From contig JAGTTD010000008.1 of assembly GCA_018398585.1 (NCBI GenBank), positions 24,017,172 through 24,081,171 on the forward strand: a stretch of 64,000 bases of DNA. Direction: 5' to 3'. The DNA comes from Simmondsia chinensis. Its lineage: Eukaryota > Streptophyta > Magnoliopsida > Caryophyllales > Simmondsiaceae. Below, piece by piece: positions 34,501-45,307 of this stretch. The notes under the pieces were generated by a model, which was not told the DNA's origin, ran no database searches, and was given only the letters and a program-made list of their open reading frames with translations. The translations under genes were made by a program, and so were the position numbers. How positions within the stretch are numbered: the first letter of the stretch is position 1; each line of letters starts with the position of its first letter.

Positions 34501-34757
34501 TGTCATTTTTTAGTCGCCCATGATAGCCCCTCAATTCTACGCCTAGTATGATGCTGGGTCTCGAGCTCAATAAGAGAGACTTGTCATCTGTGTGACTGCA
34601 AGCACTAAATGAGAATTTTTCCATCCCATGTGTGTAGTGCTTGGAAGTTGCGTCAGAGATACTAAGAGGATGAGCTAAGGCTATTAATGGACCTGGTTTC
34701 AGAACTTATTGAATGTCGCATCACAGTGACATGATCAATGAGGTCCACCTTAGTGTG

Positions 34758-35773
34758 TGTTGAAGTTTGGCCGCTTCAAAGGGGTGATTTTTGACTAAGG
34801 GTTTGGCACTGAAACACTTACAAAAGGTACAGAACACAAGGACATAAATGTGGCGATCTAGGAGTTGTAAGGTGTGTACGGGGAGTATGCCTTGTATGTG
34901 ATTAGATAGTCAGTTAGTCAAATGGGTTGTATGGTTCAAAGCTTGGTCTATCATTTTCGATCGGATTAATTGTATAGTCTTTTCACTAGCTGGGGGTTCA
35001 ATCGGGAGACACCTTCGTTGATGCACAATAAGGCCTCCTTTAATTTGAGATGTTGATTATTTGAGAATGATTGTATTTTGAAAATGGTGGGAAAATGCTG
35101 ATGTATTTTCAAAATAGTATTTAATAGAGTGTTTAAAGCCTGTCCCATTCTTGATTTTGAACTGTATTGGCTTGTATAAGATGTGTCGACACACAGGTAC
35201 CATGTGTTGACACACAGCCAAATAGAACTAATTTGAAGTGTTTGTGTGTCGACACACAGGGGCCGTGTGTCGACATATAGATCTTACAGAATTACAGTAA
35301 TGTGACTTTTTCAGTTCTTTTGGCGGTTTGTTGGGTGATGTTTTGGGACGTCTTTAAGCCCTCTTTTATATAAACATTCCCTCTAATTCATTTGGGAAAT
35401 ACACATGAAAGGTGTTTGCTTGCAAGTATTGTAAAATATTAAAAGAGGGAAGTGTCATGTCCCTTCATGAAGAGACACTTAAAAACTATAAATAAACCCC
35501 TTCACTCTCATGTTGTGGGATGATGATGATGAGTTTATGAAAACTAATTTCAAGAAACATTGGAATCAATTCATAATAAAGTGTTGCGAAAGTGTTGAAA
35601 ACATCATTCTCGTTCATCTCACTATGTCTTTCCTCATACACATCTTCACTTCATTTTTGGTTGTCGTTGTATCCCAATATTCTCTAAAATAAGCCTTAAG
35701 TACAGTGATTACATAGCCTCGATACCTGAGATCTTTTGGTTACCCGGTTCCTAGTTTATTGGGAAATTCTACA
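34758..35773 (+). repeat. Probable 3' LTR of C
   Basis: From TGTTGAAGTTTGG to TTCTACA, just before A's U5 resumes. It follows pol as a 3' LTR should and has a TATA-like ACTATAAATAAACC (35487-35500). There is no second copy to confirm the ends, so the left boundary is tentative. It contains four TGTGTCGACACA-type palindromes (35182-35277). Confidence 0.5.
35182..35277. repeat. Four TGTGTCGACACA palindromes in two pairs
   Basis: TGTGTCGACACA (35182-35193), TGTGTTGACACA (35203-35214), TGTGTCGACACA (35245-35256) and TGTGTCGACATA (35266-35277). Spacing within pairs is 21 bp and between pair starts 63 bp, two and six helical turns. They lie about 220-310 bp upstream of the TATA-like box, so they may be a U3 enhancer that binds dimeric factors. 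The function is inference. Confidence 0.7.
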
Positions 35774-36119
35774 ATAGACCACACTTCAGGTTTTTGAGGT
35801 GATTACCTAGAAGGTCTCCGGGTCTCGATTTTCTTCTGTTTTCTTTATTGGAGCAATTTCTAGGTATTCTTCTATCCCTTTTCTTTCAGTTTTTCACTTC
35901 TCTATTTATTTATGATATTTTATTACGCTAGTTAATATTCATGTTGTTATTATGAATGTTTTTAGAGTAGAGGCCTGTAAATTTAAAATTAAGAATTTTA
36001 AGTCCATAGATTAAAAATTAGAAATTTTAAATCACCTGTAAGATTAAAATTAGGATTTTAAACTGTTCCGTTGTGTTAATCTATTTAATTAGGGAAAATT
36101 TTATAAACTCATCCCAACA
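35774..36119 (+). repeat. 5' LTR of A, R/U5 part
   Basis: Matches 43450-43788 of the 3' LTR (GAAGGTCTC.GGGTC, TTTTCTTC.GTTTTCTTTA, the repeated AATTTTAAG segments) and ends CATCCCAACA at 36119. It completes the U3 part at 11902-13384. About 125 bp present in the 3' LTR (43325-43450) are missing between the two parts, so the insertion here was accompanied by a loss. Confidence 0.8.
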
Positions 36120-36134
36120 ATTGGTATCAGAGCT
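36120..36134 (+). other. Primer binding site of A
   Basis: ATTGGTATCAGAGCT touches the LTR end and matches the initiator tRNA-Met complement exactly over TGGTATCAGAGC. It is the normal arrangement that B has lost. Confidence 0.9.
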
Positions 36135-37903
36135 AGCCTCTTATTACACTCATAATATAAATGATAGGCATAGTAAGATCGACATAAATAAACTAGCGAT
36201 TGAATAAAATAGAGATTTTATTGAACGACAAAGGAAAGATGATTGAGTTATTTGATAACAATCATAATAAAAGATTTGGTTTTAAATTGTTTGAAACACC
36301 GAACAAATTAATAGTGAATTCATATCCGTAAATTTAGATTTTTCTAATTATATTTAGTTTAAGTATGATGAGATTGTGTGTTTATGGTTAAGATTTACGA
36401 AATCGAGAATATTTGGTCTAATGGGATTAGCATCAAAATTCAATTTTAATTTTTTTCAAAAAAAAGAGTAAATTACAAAAAAAAAAAAAAAAGAAACAAA
36501 AAACATATCTTTTACTTCAAACATAAAAAAGCCTCCTCACAAATAAAAGTACTTACAAAATTCCCTCACTACTAAAAATTTATCGCTTAACCATCATGCA
36601 ACTTTTTTTTGACTATTTTGCCCTTCAAAAGTAAGGGGGTTAAATGTTTGATTATGCTTTTAGAAGGCATTTTTATATTATTAGGTACAAAATTAGAAAA
36701 CTTTTATATTTTTTTCTTTAGAATTGATGAAATTTTATATATTTATAAAAAATATAATTTTTTTAATTAATTAAAGTAATAATATTATAAGTTTAGAAGA
36801 TAAAAAATATTATTAAAATTTTTATAAAAAATAGTATAAGATAAAATATAATATTTTTATTGATATTATAATATCACTACTATATAATTAATTAAAATAA
36901 TAATTTTTATAAATATAGAAAGTCCCTTTTTTCTATAAATATAAAAAAATTCTTATTTTTTTCTCTAAACATAAAATCCTACCTAATAATAAAATTAAAT
37001 ACTTGGCTATTTTATTTTGAGGGGGAAAATGGTCAAAAACAGTTAGCTGGGGGCAAAGTGATTATTGCTTAAAAGTACGTTGGTTTAATAAGTGGTTTTA
37101 TTTATGAAGGAATTTTCTATTATTGAAGCAAATGTTAGGGGGATTTTCTATAATTTACCTAAAAAAATGAATGATTGACGTCAACACTGACACGAAAATT
37201 CATAAAAAAAAATTTTAGATTTGGAAATGTCGGTACTGAATTAATTAATAAAAGGAATAAATTAATTTTATTAGTTAATTAATTTTAGAATAAGATTCTA
37301 GCATTGATTATGAGGTAATCTAGTTCTAAATGCAATTTAATTAAAATCACTAGTTTATAAAGTTCAAATGGGAGCGAGCATTCAATAGTTGAAACCTCAT
37401 GATCTCCACTACCAGCCTAGCAGTATAGTAAATCGCCATCACTCCCTGTGGAGGGTGTCGGTTTGTAGGTTACAAGGTTAGACTTCTAATAAGGCAAACG
37501 AAAGTGCCAAGAAGCGATGCGACCACATTGCCATTAAATATTACGTGCATTTATATGGAGGTTTAGGTAATGGTTTACACTTGACTAACGTTATACATTA
37601 GCCTCCTCGAGGAGCCCTTTTGTTTGTGTTAGAGTCCAAGGAAAAGTGATGTTAATCATATTTAGTAAGAATTACAAAAAAGCATGTTAATTAAGAATAG
37701 TTCTCACCTAAACTAATTTCATACGGCCCCGCTACTGGAGAGTAAGGAGTGCTGTGTTTGGGTCATCATTGCATGCATGATAGTTCAATTTTGTGGACAC
37801 CTGAATCATTGTGTTTGCTAAAATTAAATGAATAGATATCACTGCATTATACATGTCTCATGTTTTAAAGTTGCACAAATGTTTGTGTTTACAGATATTT
37901 ATA
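36135..37903 (+). other. Leader of A (contains an insertion)
   Basis: Non-coding, homologous in parts to B's leader (read on the opposite strand): 36135-36460, 37160-37480 and 37490-37903. The array of ~60 bp repeats is absent; only one TTTTAAATTGTTTGAAA-like remnant is left (about 36280). An AT-rich block (36466-37160) has no counterpart in B. Confidence 0.7.
36466..37160. mobile_element. Possible MITE-like DNA transposon remnant in A's leader
   Basis: The block starts GAGTAAATTACA and ends TATAATTTACCT, giving imperfect inverted ends (GTAAATTA/TAATTTAC), with A-rich words on both sides (AAAAAAA) that could be a target duplication. Sub-terminal segments are also similar in inverted orientation (CTTAC.AAAATTCCCTC versus GGGGGATTTTCTA). 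It is about 695 bp, very AT-rich and non-coding. B's leader has no such block at this place. The class is uncertain. Confidence 0.5.
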
Positions 37904-38690
37904 ATGGTTTTGACCGGTGCTCTTCATTCAATTCTTAAGTATAGTATACTCACTGGGTCGAATTATTTCAAATGCAAAAAGAATTTAGACATTATTCTAA
38001 TTCACGAGGGTCTTAAGTTTGTTCATTAATGCTCATCCACAAATGCCCACTGCTAATCACACAACTGTTATTAAAGAGCATCCCAAATGCTGGCATAAAG
38101 CTAATGAGTTAATCAAATGCTATATAATGACCTCTGTGTAAAATTTACTCAAGCATCGGATGCTTGAGATGCAAACTGTAGCTGAGATGATGAATCATTT
38201 AGAAGAAATTTTTGAACAATAGTATAGAGCAGCTAAGAAAGATCTGATCAGAAAGTTGCTCATTATGAGGATGTCCAAAAGAATGCCAGTTGCGGAACAC
38301 ATCAAGAGTTCAATGGCATGTTTTTCTGAACTGGAAGTCCTTGGAGCTGAGTTTGACAGTCAAAGTAAGTAGGACATCATCCTTAATTATCTGTCTAGCT
38401 CATTCACCCAGTTCAAGCTGAATATTTCCATAATAACAAGAACTATTCGTTGCCTGAGCTAATGAAAGAGTTGCAAGCAACAGGGGACAAGTTGTGGGCC
38501 GAATGGAATGTCCAATCAACCTAGGCATTAAGGACAATTGAGCAAGCAAAAACAAAGTGTATTCTTTTCAGAGATATGGGTCACTGGACAAGGGATTACA
38601 CTAAAGACTCAACTACCCTTCTTGCAAAGACTAGCAAACCATCTAATGAAGGTATGTTGATATCTCACTTAGTTGAGTTATGTGCAATTG
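37904..38690 (+). pseudogene. Gag of A (degenerate)
   Basis: ATG at 37904 (MVLTGALHSILKYSILTG), homologous to B's gag in order: a LIHEGLKFVH segment, MQTVAEMMNHLEEIF-like, KDLIRKLLIMRM-like near 38235-38275, and LSSSFTQFKL near 38390-38420. The zinc knuckle reads CILFRDMGHWTRDY (about 38560-38600), so the second and last Cys are lost. Many stops occur. The last frame (38576-38914) runs into protease. Confidence 0.75.
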
Positions 38691-40178
38691 AGAGTCTACC
38701 AGGTTCCTGGTCTGTGGACTCAAGTTCAACTAACCATATTTGTACTATGTTACAAGGGCTCAAGCTAACCAGGAGGCTACATGATGGAGATGTGTACATG
38801 ATAATTGAAGACGGTACAAGAGTTGCGGTCTTAGGAGTAGGAGATGATGGCTTAATCTTTAGTGGTAGGGCTTTGATTTTTGGAGGATTGCTTATTTGTA
38901 CCTACATTGCATAGGAATTTGATTTCTGTGTCTCGATTAGGGAATAATGGTTATTCAATTAATTTTGTTTCTGAACTTGTTATTACAAGAAATAAATTGT
39001 TTATTTGCAAAGGTACATGTGTGGATGATTTATTCATGTTATTTCCTAATCAAAACTCTAATAGCTGTTCGAATGAATCTAGCATAAGCTCACTTGTTCA
39101 ATCTCTTAAAAGAAAACACCATGAAAGGGATAATACCTTCATAGGGCACCAATGTTTAGTCACATTAACTCAAATAGGATCCAAAGACTGATAAAAGATG
39201 AACTGATAGAACCTTTGGACTTGAAGTCCTCGTCAGTCTACGAATTCTGCAAAGAAGGCAAAATATGACCAAATTTATCTTTAAGAGTAAAGGCAACAAA
39301 GTTGGTGACTTACTTAGGTTGGTTCACATAGATGTAAGTGGACAAATGAATGTTTAAGCAAGAGGTGGGTACTTCTTCACAGTCACAAATGATTACTCTA
39401 GGTATGGATATATTTACCTAATGAGACATAAGTCGGATTCTTTTAGAAAGTTCAAAGAGTACAAAGCTGAAGTTGAAAAGCAATTAGGTAAACAAATTAA
39501 GTCACTTCGATCAAATCGAGGTGTAGAATACATTTCAAAAGAGTTTCTGAATTTCCTAACTGCAAGTGGGATTACACCTCAGCTTTCTACTCCAGGTACA
39601 CCATAGCAAAATGGTGTTGCAGAAAGAAGGAATAAGACTTTGTTGGAGATGGTAAGGTCCATGATGAGTCATGCTACTTTACCAATTTCTTTTTGGGGTT
39701 ATGCTTTAAAAACAATAGCATATCTCCTTACCTTAGTTCCATCTAAGTCAGTTCCTAAAACGCTTGTCGAGTTATGGACTGGGCGAAAGTCAAGTTTAGG
39801 GTATCTTCAAATTTGGGGGTGCCTAGAATGTGTTGAAAAAGAACCCCGACAAGTTGGAATCAAGGACAGAGGTGTGTATGTTTGTTGGTTTTCCCACCCA
39901 AAGGAACAAGGAGTGATCCTTTCTATAGTTCTTCTGAACAAAAGGTGTTTATAAGTGCAAATGCCAAATATTTGGAGGAGGATTTTGTAATAGACAACAA
40001 AGGCAAAAGTAGAGTAGTGTCGAAGGAATTGAGAGATAAAGACACTATTTCTAAACAACTAGAGACATCCTGGAATACAGTGGATGCATTAGATGCACCT
40101 ACAGATGGGGCCGAGGATGTCCCAAGCACATGAAAGCCTAGGCCTAGTGGGAGGATTGTTAGGGTACGTGACAGATTC
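38691..40178 (+). pseudogene. Protease and integrase of A
   Basis: The protease remnant has SWSVDSSSTNHIC, where the copia active site DSG reads DSS. The pre-integrase part is LFICKGTC and following. The integrase core has HIDVSG, then FFTVTNDYSRYGYIYLM, then RSNRGVEY where the usual catalytic DRGGEY Asp is Asn (39514-39516), then NGVAERRNKTLLEM with the catalytic Glu. A TAG (39604) stands in the conserved TPQQNG box. Linker frames at 39882-40133 (LETSWNTVDALDAPTDGA) lead to RT. Inactive by both stops and active-site loss. Confidence 0.85.
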
Positions 40179-41060
40179 ATGGAAGGAGACTTAGTGGTTG
40201 ACCATGACATTGGGTCTGATCCTCTTAGCTACAATGAGGCAATTAAAGACAAGGATGCAAACCAGTGGGTCTTGGCATTGAAATCTGAGATAGGCTCTAT
40301 GTATTTTAATCAAGTCTGGGAACTTGTAGAGGCACCGGACTGCATTAAACCCATTGGATGTAAATGGGTCTATAATTGAAAAAGAGGAGTGGATGGGAAG
40401 GTAGAGACCTTAAAGGCAGGACTGGTTGATAAGGGTTTTACCTAGAAGGAAAGAATCAATTATGATGAGGCCTTCTCACCAATAGCTATGTTAAAGTCCA
40501 TAAGGATACTCCTATGCATTGCCCCTCATTATGATTATGAGATTTGGCAAATGGATGTCAAAATGGCCTTTTTGAATGGTTATTGTAAAGAAGACATCAA
40601 TATTGTTCAACCAGATGGTTTTATTGGCAAAATAGGAGCATTTGGTATGCGAACTAAAGAAGTTCATATATGGGCTGAAGCAAGTATCATGCTCACGGAA
40701 TATTAGATTCAATGAAGTGATTAAGTCTTATGGGTTTGAGCAATTAGTTGATAAACCATCCGTGTACAAATGACATCATGAGAAAGTAGTGACTTTCTTA
40801 GTATTGTATGTGGACGACATATTACTCATTGGGAATGAAGTAGGTGTCTTATTAGTTGCGAAGATTTTGTTGTCAAGTCAGTTCGATATAAAGGACCTTG
40901 GAGAAGCCAGCTATATTCTTGGGATCAAGCTTTTGTAAGATCATAAGAGTAGGACGTCGGGTCTTTCTCAAGCCACTCATATTGACAAAATGTTTTCAAC
41001 GTATCACATAGAGGACTATAAGAAAGGGCTTTTTCCTTTCAAGCATGGAGTCCCTCTTTT
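40179..41060 (+). pseudogene. Reverse transcriptase of A
   Basis: The frame at 40179-40379 has SDPLSYNEAIKDKDANQW and KPIGCKWVYN; then TGA, then a KERINYDEAFSPIAMLKSIR stretch after a TAG (40443), then YEIWQMDVKMAFLNGY. The catalytic box LVLYVDDILLIGNEVG is intact (YVDD 40807-40818). It ends FDIKDLGEASYILGIKL. It copies the RNA in the family. Stops at about 40378, 40443, 40705 and later, plus a frame change near 40640-40720, make it inactive. Confidence 0.85.
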
Positions 41061-41787
41061 TTTAGAGCAGTGTCCTAAGACACCTTAAGAGGAAGAGCAA
41101 ATGAGGAATGTTCCATATGCTTCAGCTATGGGAAGCCTCATGTATGCCATGTTGAGTATGAGTCCAAATATATGCTATGTTGTAGGCATGGTGAATAGAT
41201 ATCAGTCTAACTCGGGTCCGATGCACTAGGTGGCAGTGAAGCATGTTCTCAAGTACTTGAGAAGAACTAGAGATTAAATGCTAATCTTTCATAATGATTG
41301 ATTGGTTCCAGCTGGCTATACTGATTCATGTTTTCAGTTAGATAGAGATGCCAGATATTCGACGTCTGGATATGTCTTAACCCTTGAAGGTGGAGCCATC
41401 AGTTGGAGAAGTGTCAAGTAGTCTTGTATTGCTGACTCAACCACGGAAGCCGAATATGTTGCAACTTCAGAAGCTACAAAGGAAGCATGCTAGCTCAGAA
41501 AGTTCCTTAAAGATCTTGAAGTAGTTAGAGATGGTCTAACACCCATTATAGTCTTCCGTGACAAGCCGAGTAAGGTGGCTAATTTTAAAGAATCTAGGAG
41601 GCACAAGACGTCCAAACATATTAAAAGGAAATACCACCTCATTAGAGACTACGTAGAGAAGGGTGAGATAGCAATCTTGAAGATAGATATGAACAATAAC
41701 CTTGCAAATCCTTTTACACAGACTTTGACTAAGAAGACCTTGGAATCACATTCAAAAGGGATGGGAATAAAGTGTATAGTAAATTGA
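41061..41787 (+). pseudogene. RNase H of A
   Basis: The copia RNase H reads GYTDSCFQLDRDARYSTSGYV, then GGAISWRSVK, stop TAG (41420), SCIADSTTEAEYVA, stop TAG (41490), LRKFLKDLEV, and a clean 70-codon end (41575-41787) with SKHIKRKYHLIRDYVEKGEI and LANPFTQTLTKKTLESHS. Asp and Glu of the active site are present. The end is 20 bases from the polypurine tract. Confidence 0.85.
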
Positions 41788-41791
41788 TTTT

Positions 41792-41807
41792 AGGACAAGT
41801 GAAAGAT
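41792..41807 (+). other. Polypurine tract of A
   Basis: AGGACAAGTGAAAGAT before the 3' LTR. B's tract has GGGAGAT at this place, so one G has changed to A here. Confidence 0.75.
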
Positions 41808-43788
41808 TGTGAGGAACAGTGTTTTGAAAATCCAAATTAATCATTTAATTATTACTTTATTATAGAATTAAATTAAAGTTCCACTTGTTTCCTCATTAAA
41901 TTTGTGTAAGTGAGTATGTATTGCATGTGATTTTCTTTTAAGTGACATCCATGAGATGGATGTAGTCCTGAAACTACATTTACATGTTTGTTCTAAGTGG
42001 ATTATGAGATTGACCCACAAATAGACTTGGAGCAAATGGAATGAAATGTTATTTGAAAAACTCATAGTCAGTGATAAGTTTGGACTACTTGTCTGCTAAG
42101 GCTATAACATGAAGCTTTGGATGACCTGTCTTGGTCATGTGGATGGTGATCCAAAAGTGTTAGGTTGGTGTGCTCAATAAGATTAATGCTCTAAGTTGAA
42201 CCATGTGAGTTACTTGTTTCAAGACTACTATCAAAAATGAGTTATTCATGATGTACTATTTGAACGACGACTCTAAATCCTGAGAGTATTCTGGACTTGT
42301 GCATGGAAAGTTAGGTACCTTGGTGTACTATAGCAAGCTCACAACAAATGGCCAAAGTCCCACATGCATTGGGTGGCAGCATGAAGTGTGACAAGAATCA
42401 GGTATTCAATATGGAATCTATAGTCTCTTATGAAGTACAAATGTCCCTTTAGTTGATTCACAAGTGTTTGAATTAATTCAAAAACTTTGGCCAAAGTGTT
42501 TCAAGTGTTTGATATTTGGAATTTATACTACGAATTTGTTCAAGTATAAATGAATTATTCTGAAAAAGGCAAGTTGGTAGCTAATGGAAACGCTGTGAGA
42601 AAAATAATGATAGGAGTTATAATTATTTTTCATCACAGATATCTCATAGAGGGGTTGTTGTTGCCAACATAGTCTATTTGGGAATTATCGACTAAATAAT
42701 TTAAGTCTAGAGTGTAGTAAAATTTATTTAGTGGAATTATGTCCCATTAAATGATAATTAAATTTTATCATGAGATGGTAATTAATTTAACCCATTTGGA
42801 GCTAGATATAAGTTGTCCTTGAGGTCCCTGCACAAGCCTCTATTTTAAATGCCATTGCAAAAATATTAAAAAATTATGTGGGATGAATTAGTTACTCATG
42901 AGATGATAAATTTAATTTTACTAAACATTATTCCTTAGATGAATAAAAGTTAAAAATTATAAAGTAAAATAATTTTTAAAATTAAAAATTCATAAAAAGA
43001 ATTTTAACATGTGGGAAACAAAGCAAAAAAGAAAAATCAGAATAAGGTCACGATCCGCGTTGCACGGAATTGACCAACCAGCGCGTGACAAACACTGGGG
43101 TGATCTGCGCCTTCAGGTGTGAACCAACAGGAGCTCCTTGGCATCCCCAAACGGGCAATCCATACCGCTTGTCGCGGACCAATCTCAAGCTTCCACGTGG
43201 CAGCCATGACGAGTCAAAAGATTTGGTTTAACCTACGCCTAAACGACGTTATTTTTGCTATTTTATACACATCCCACATCAAATTTTTGAGTTCTTTTCA
43301 CTCCAGTAGCCTGCTACAAATAAGAGTACTGAAGTTAAGATTTGGCATCCAATTAAAAAATTTAAAAAGGATTTCCTGAAAGTGTTGACTTTCGGAGATC
43401 AAAAAGGGAGAAAATTTTTGTTGAAATTCTTAGTTTAATATTTTTGGGAGCCCACACTCCGAGTTATTTAGGTGATTGTGTAGAAGGTCTCTGGGTCCTA
43501 GTTTTCTTCGGTTTTCTTTACTGGAGCAATTTCCAGCTATTCTTCTTTTCCTTTTCTTTTAGTTTTTCAGTTCTCTATTTATTTATAATATTTTATTATG
43601 CTAGTCAATGTTCATGTTATTATTGTTTTTAGAGTATAGGTATGTAGATTTAAAATTAGGAATTTTAAGTCTGTAGATTTAAAAGTTAGGAATTTTAAAT
43701 AACCTATAGGTTTAAAATTAGAAATTTTAAACCATTCCACTGTGTTAATCTTATTAATTAGGGAAAATTTTAGAAATTTGTCCCAACA
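41808..43788 (+). repeat. 3' LTR of A
   Basis: TGTGAGGAACAGTG to TGTCCCAACA, 1981 bp, uninterrupted. The G-box core CACGTGGC (43194-43201) lies in the U3, and a weak TATA (CTACAAATAAG, 43313-43323) follows. Differences from the 5' LTR are frequent, so the insertion is old compared with F. CTTAT follows (43789-43793). Confidence 0.9.
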
Positions 43789-45307
43789 CTTATCACGTGA
43801 GGCCATCCTCGAGGGATTTAAGGCCTTTAGATGCTGAGATAATAATGTCTCAAGCTCAGTTGCTTGAGTAACCACTCGAGGTGGTTGGGATAAACGATGC
43901 ATGGGCTCAAGGGACTTCCTAGAAGGCTGCAAAACAAGTGGTTTTGAAGCTCAAGGCAGTTACATGGAGCACAATTTCAGATACGTGAGCCTCAAGCCTA
44001 TCCAACAAAACTTGGGGGATGTAGAAGGAACTCCAGCAGGAAATGCAAACGTGGGCTTCTAGAAAGACGCTCGAGCACACCAACTCAGGGCACATTTATT
44101 ACCCATTCAGCATGCCGAAGAAGCATTAAGGCTAATGTGGGAAGAAAATATCGGGGAATTAGGATGCAGCAATTATTTCTATTATCTATAAATAAGAGAT
44201 AATATTTTACTTGTAAAGTGTCCAACACCACTCATATAAACTTCTTCAAGTTTCATTACAGCACACTTGTACCTTTTACCTAGGAGTAGCGTAACTTAAT
44301 ATAGCTTAGCATGGCGTAGATCTATGTTGTACTCGCTTTCTTCAGAATAATATCGTTCTTCGAGTTTCAAGTATGAACTCTCTGTTTTAATCTGTTCCCA
44401 CAATCAACGAGTTGAGGATTGAGATGTTAGTTTAAGGCTTCAATAACTAAGGCTTGACATTGATTGCGTTGGTCTTAACACTAGGCTCACTACTTAGTAA
44501 GTCAGGTGAACTTAGGTTTGGTTTATTGTTTAAGGGTGTTGACAGCCAAGGCTTGACCTTAACTGTATTGGTCATTAATTATTGAAGGCATGAACTCTCT
44601 GTTTTAATCTGTTCCCACAATCAACGAGTTGAGGATTGAGACATTAGTTTAAGGCTTTAACAACCAAGGCTTGGCCTTGATTGCATTGGTCTTAACACTA
44701 GGCTTACTACTTAATAAGTCAGATGAACTTAGGTTTGGGTTATTGTTTAAGGGTTTTGACAGCTAAGGCTTGACCTTAATTGTATTGGTCCTCATCCAGC
44801 AACCCAGATATAGTTTGCTCCATCTTAATCTTGTCAAACTTTAACTCATTCAAGTTATTACAAGTCAAGGGTTCCAGGCCTAAAAACCTAATTGACTAGG
44901 GCTTGTAAGTAGACTGCTGAGCTCTTAAGTATATCTCCACCCAGTTCTGACTTTTATGTGTATGAGGAAAGGTGCATGTGGGCCTTGCTCCATCACTATA
45001 ACTGCCGCTTGAGTTAGATCTATATCCTTTTACTTCTCTGTCAAACTTATATGCAAAAAATCCACAAACAAATTCAAAAGTCTCCTTAAATTGGAGCATA
45101 AGCAAAATCCACATATTAATTGCAAACCGAAGTCAAGTTCACCAAAATCACCATCCCTTTTCTTCGAAAAATTGAGTGGTTGAGGTTAAAGACGTGTGGT
45201 CCAATATTTAGGCTCCTAGTCGCGGTGAGTCCCAATTTGTACATTTTTTTGATTTGTATCTACGGCAACCACATTCACACGCGTAACCAACAAAAAGAGC
45301 AAAAACA
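43789..45307 (+). repeat. 3' LTR of D2, continued
   Basis: CTTATCACGTGAGGCCATCCTCGAGG continues the segment broken at 11901 and aligns with 5490-6796. It has CTATAAATAAGAG (about 44187) as its promoter box. A 217 bp tandem duplication (44372-44588 and 44589-44805) is absent from the 5' LTR. It ends about AAAAACA (45307), and D resumes. Confidence 0.85.
44372..44805. repeat. 217 bp tandem duplication in D2 3' LTR
   Basis: Two units begin with ATGAACTCTCTGTTTTAATC (at 44373 and 44590). The 5' LTR has this segment once (about 6078-6300). The LTRs are made from one template, so the duplication arose after insertion. Confidence 0.8.

Larger units (their letters stand above)
31749..35773 (+). mobile_element. 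Element C: 3' part of a different, degenerate copia
   Basis: Plus-strand remains: a long AT-rich stretch with no recognisable coding sequence (31760-33780), an RT catalytic remnant, an RNase H remnant and an LTR-like end at about 34758-35773. No 5' LTR is visible. The sequence is unrelated to the A/B LTR family. It lies between B's 5' LTR and the displaced U5 of A's 5' LTR. Boundaries are uncertain except on the right, where A's U5 resumes at about 35774. Confidence 0.6.
11902..43788 (+). mobile_element. Element A: Ty1/copia with ~2 kb LTRs, outer shell of the central nest
   Basis: The outer ends are TGTTAGGGACAG (11902) and CCCAACA (43788), flanked by CTTAT on both sides, so this was one insertion into D2's 3' LTR. 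A's own DNA is 11902-13384 (U3 of the 5' LTR), 35774-36119 (U5), 36120-41807 (internal: primer site, leader, gag, protease, integrase, RT, RNase H) and 41808-43788 (3' LTR). The 22 kb between 13385 and 35773 are later insertions and rearrangements. All coding parts have stops; integrase has lost a catalytic Asp. Confidence 0.85.
5414..45307 (+). mobile_element. Element D2: Tat/Ogre-like gypsy inserted in D, itself split by A
   Basis: D2 belongs to the same family as D but is inserted in opposite orientation within D's gag. It spans 5414-11901 and 43789-45307; the 31.9 kb between is element A with its own nested insertions. It has two LTRs starting TGTTTACACCCC and about 5 kb of internal DNA with gag, protease and only the N-terminal part of RT. 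The catalytic RT, RNase H and integrase are deleted, so it is non-autonomous. Its outer flanks rejoin D exactly (GTCCTTGT on the left, TGTCAATAAA on the right). The target duplication is short or degraded: TGT, or CTTGT/CATGT. Confidence 0.85.

Noticed and set aside
36120..36134. tRNA-like sequence TGGTATCAGAGC as part of a tRNA gene
   Set aside because: Only the complement of the tRNA 3' end is present, directly after an LTR. It is a primer site; no cloverleaf is around it.
43444..43632. A hydrophobic 62-codon frame rich in Phe/Ser, which could be a membrane peptide
   Set aside because: It is inside the U5 of A's 3' LTR. The T-rich LTR sequence gives Phe/Leu/Ser codons by composition.
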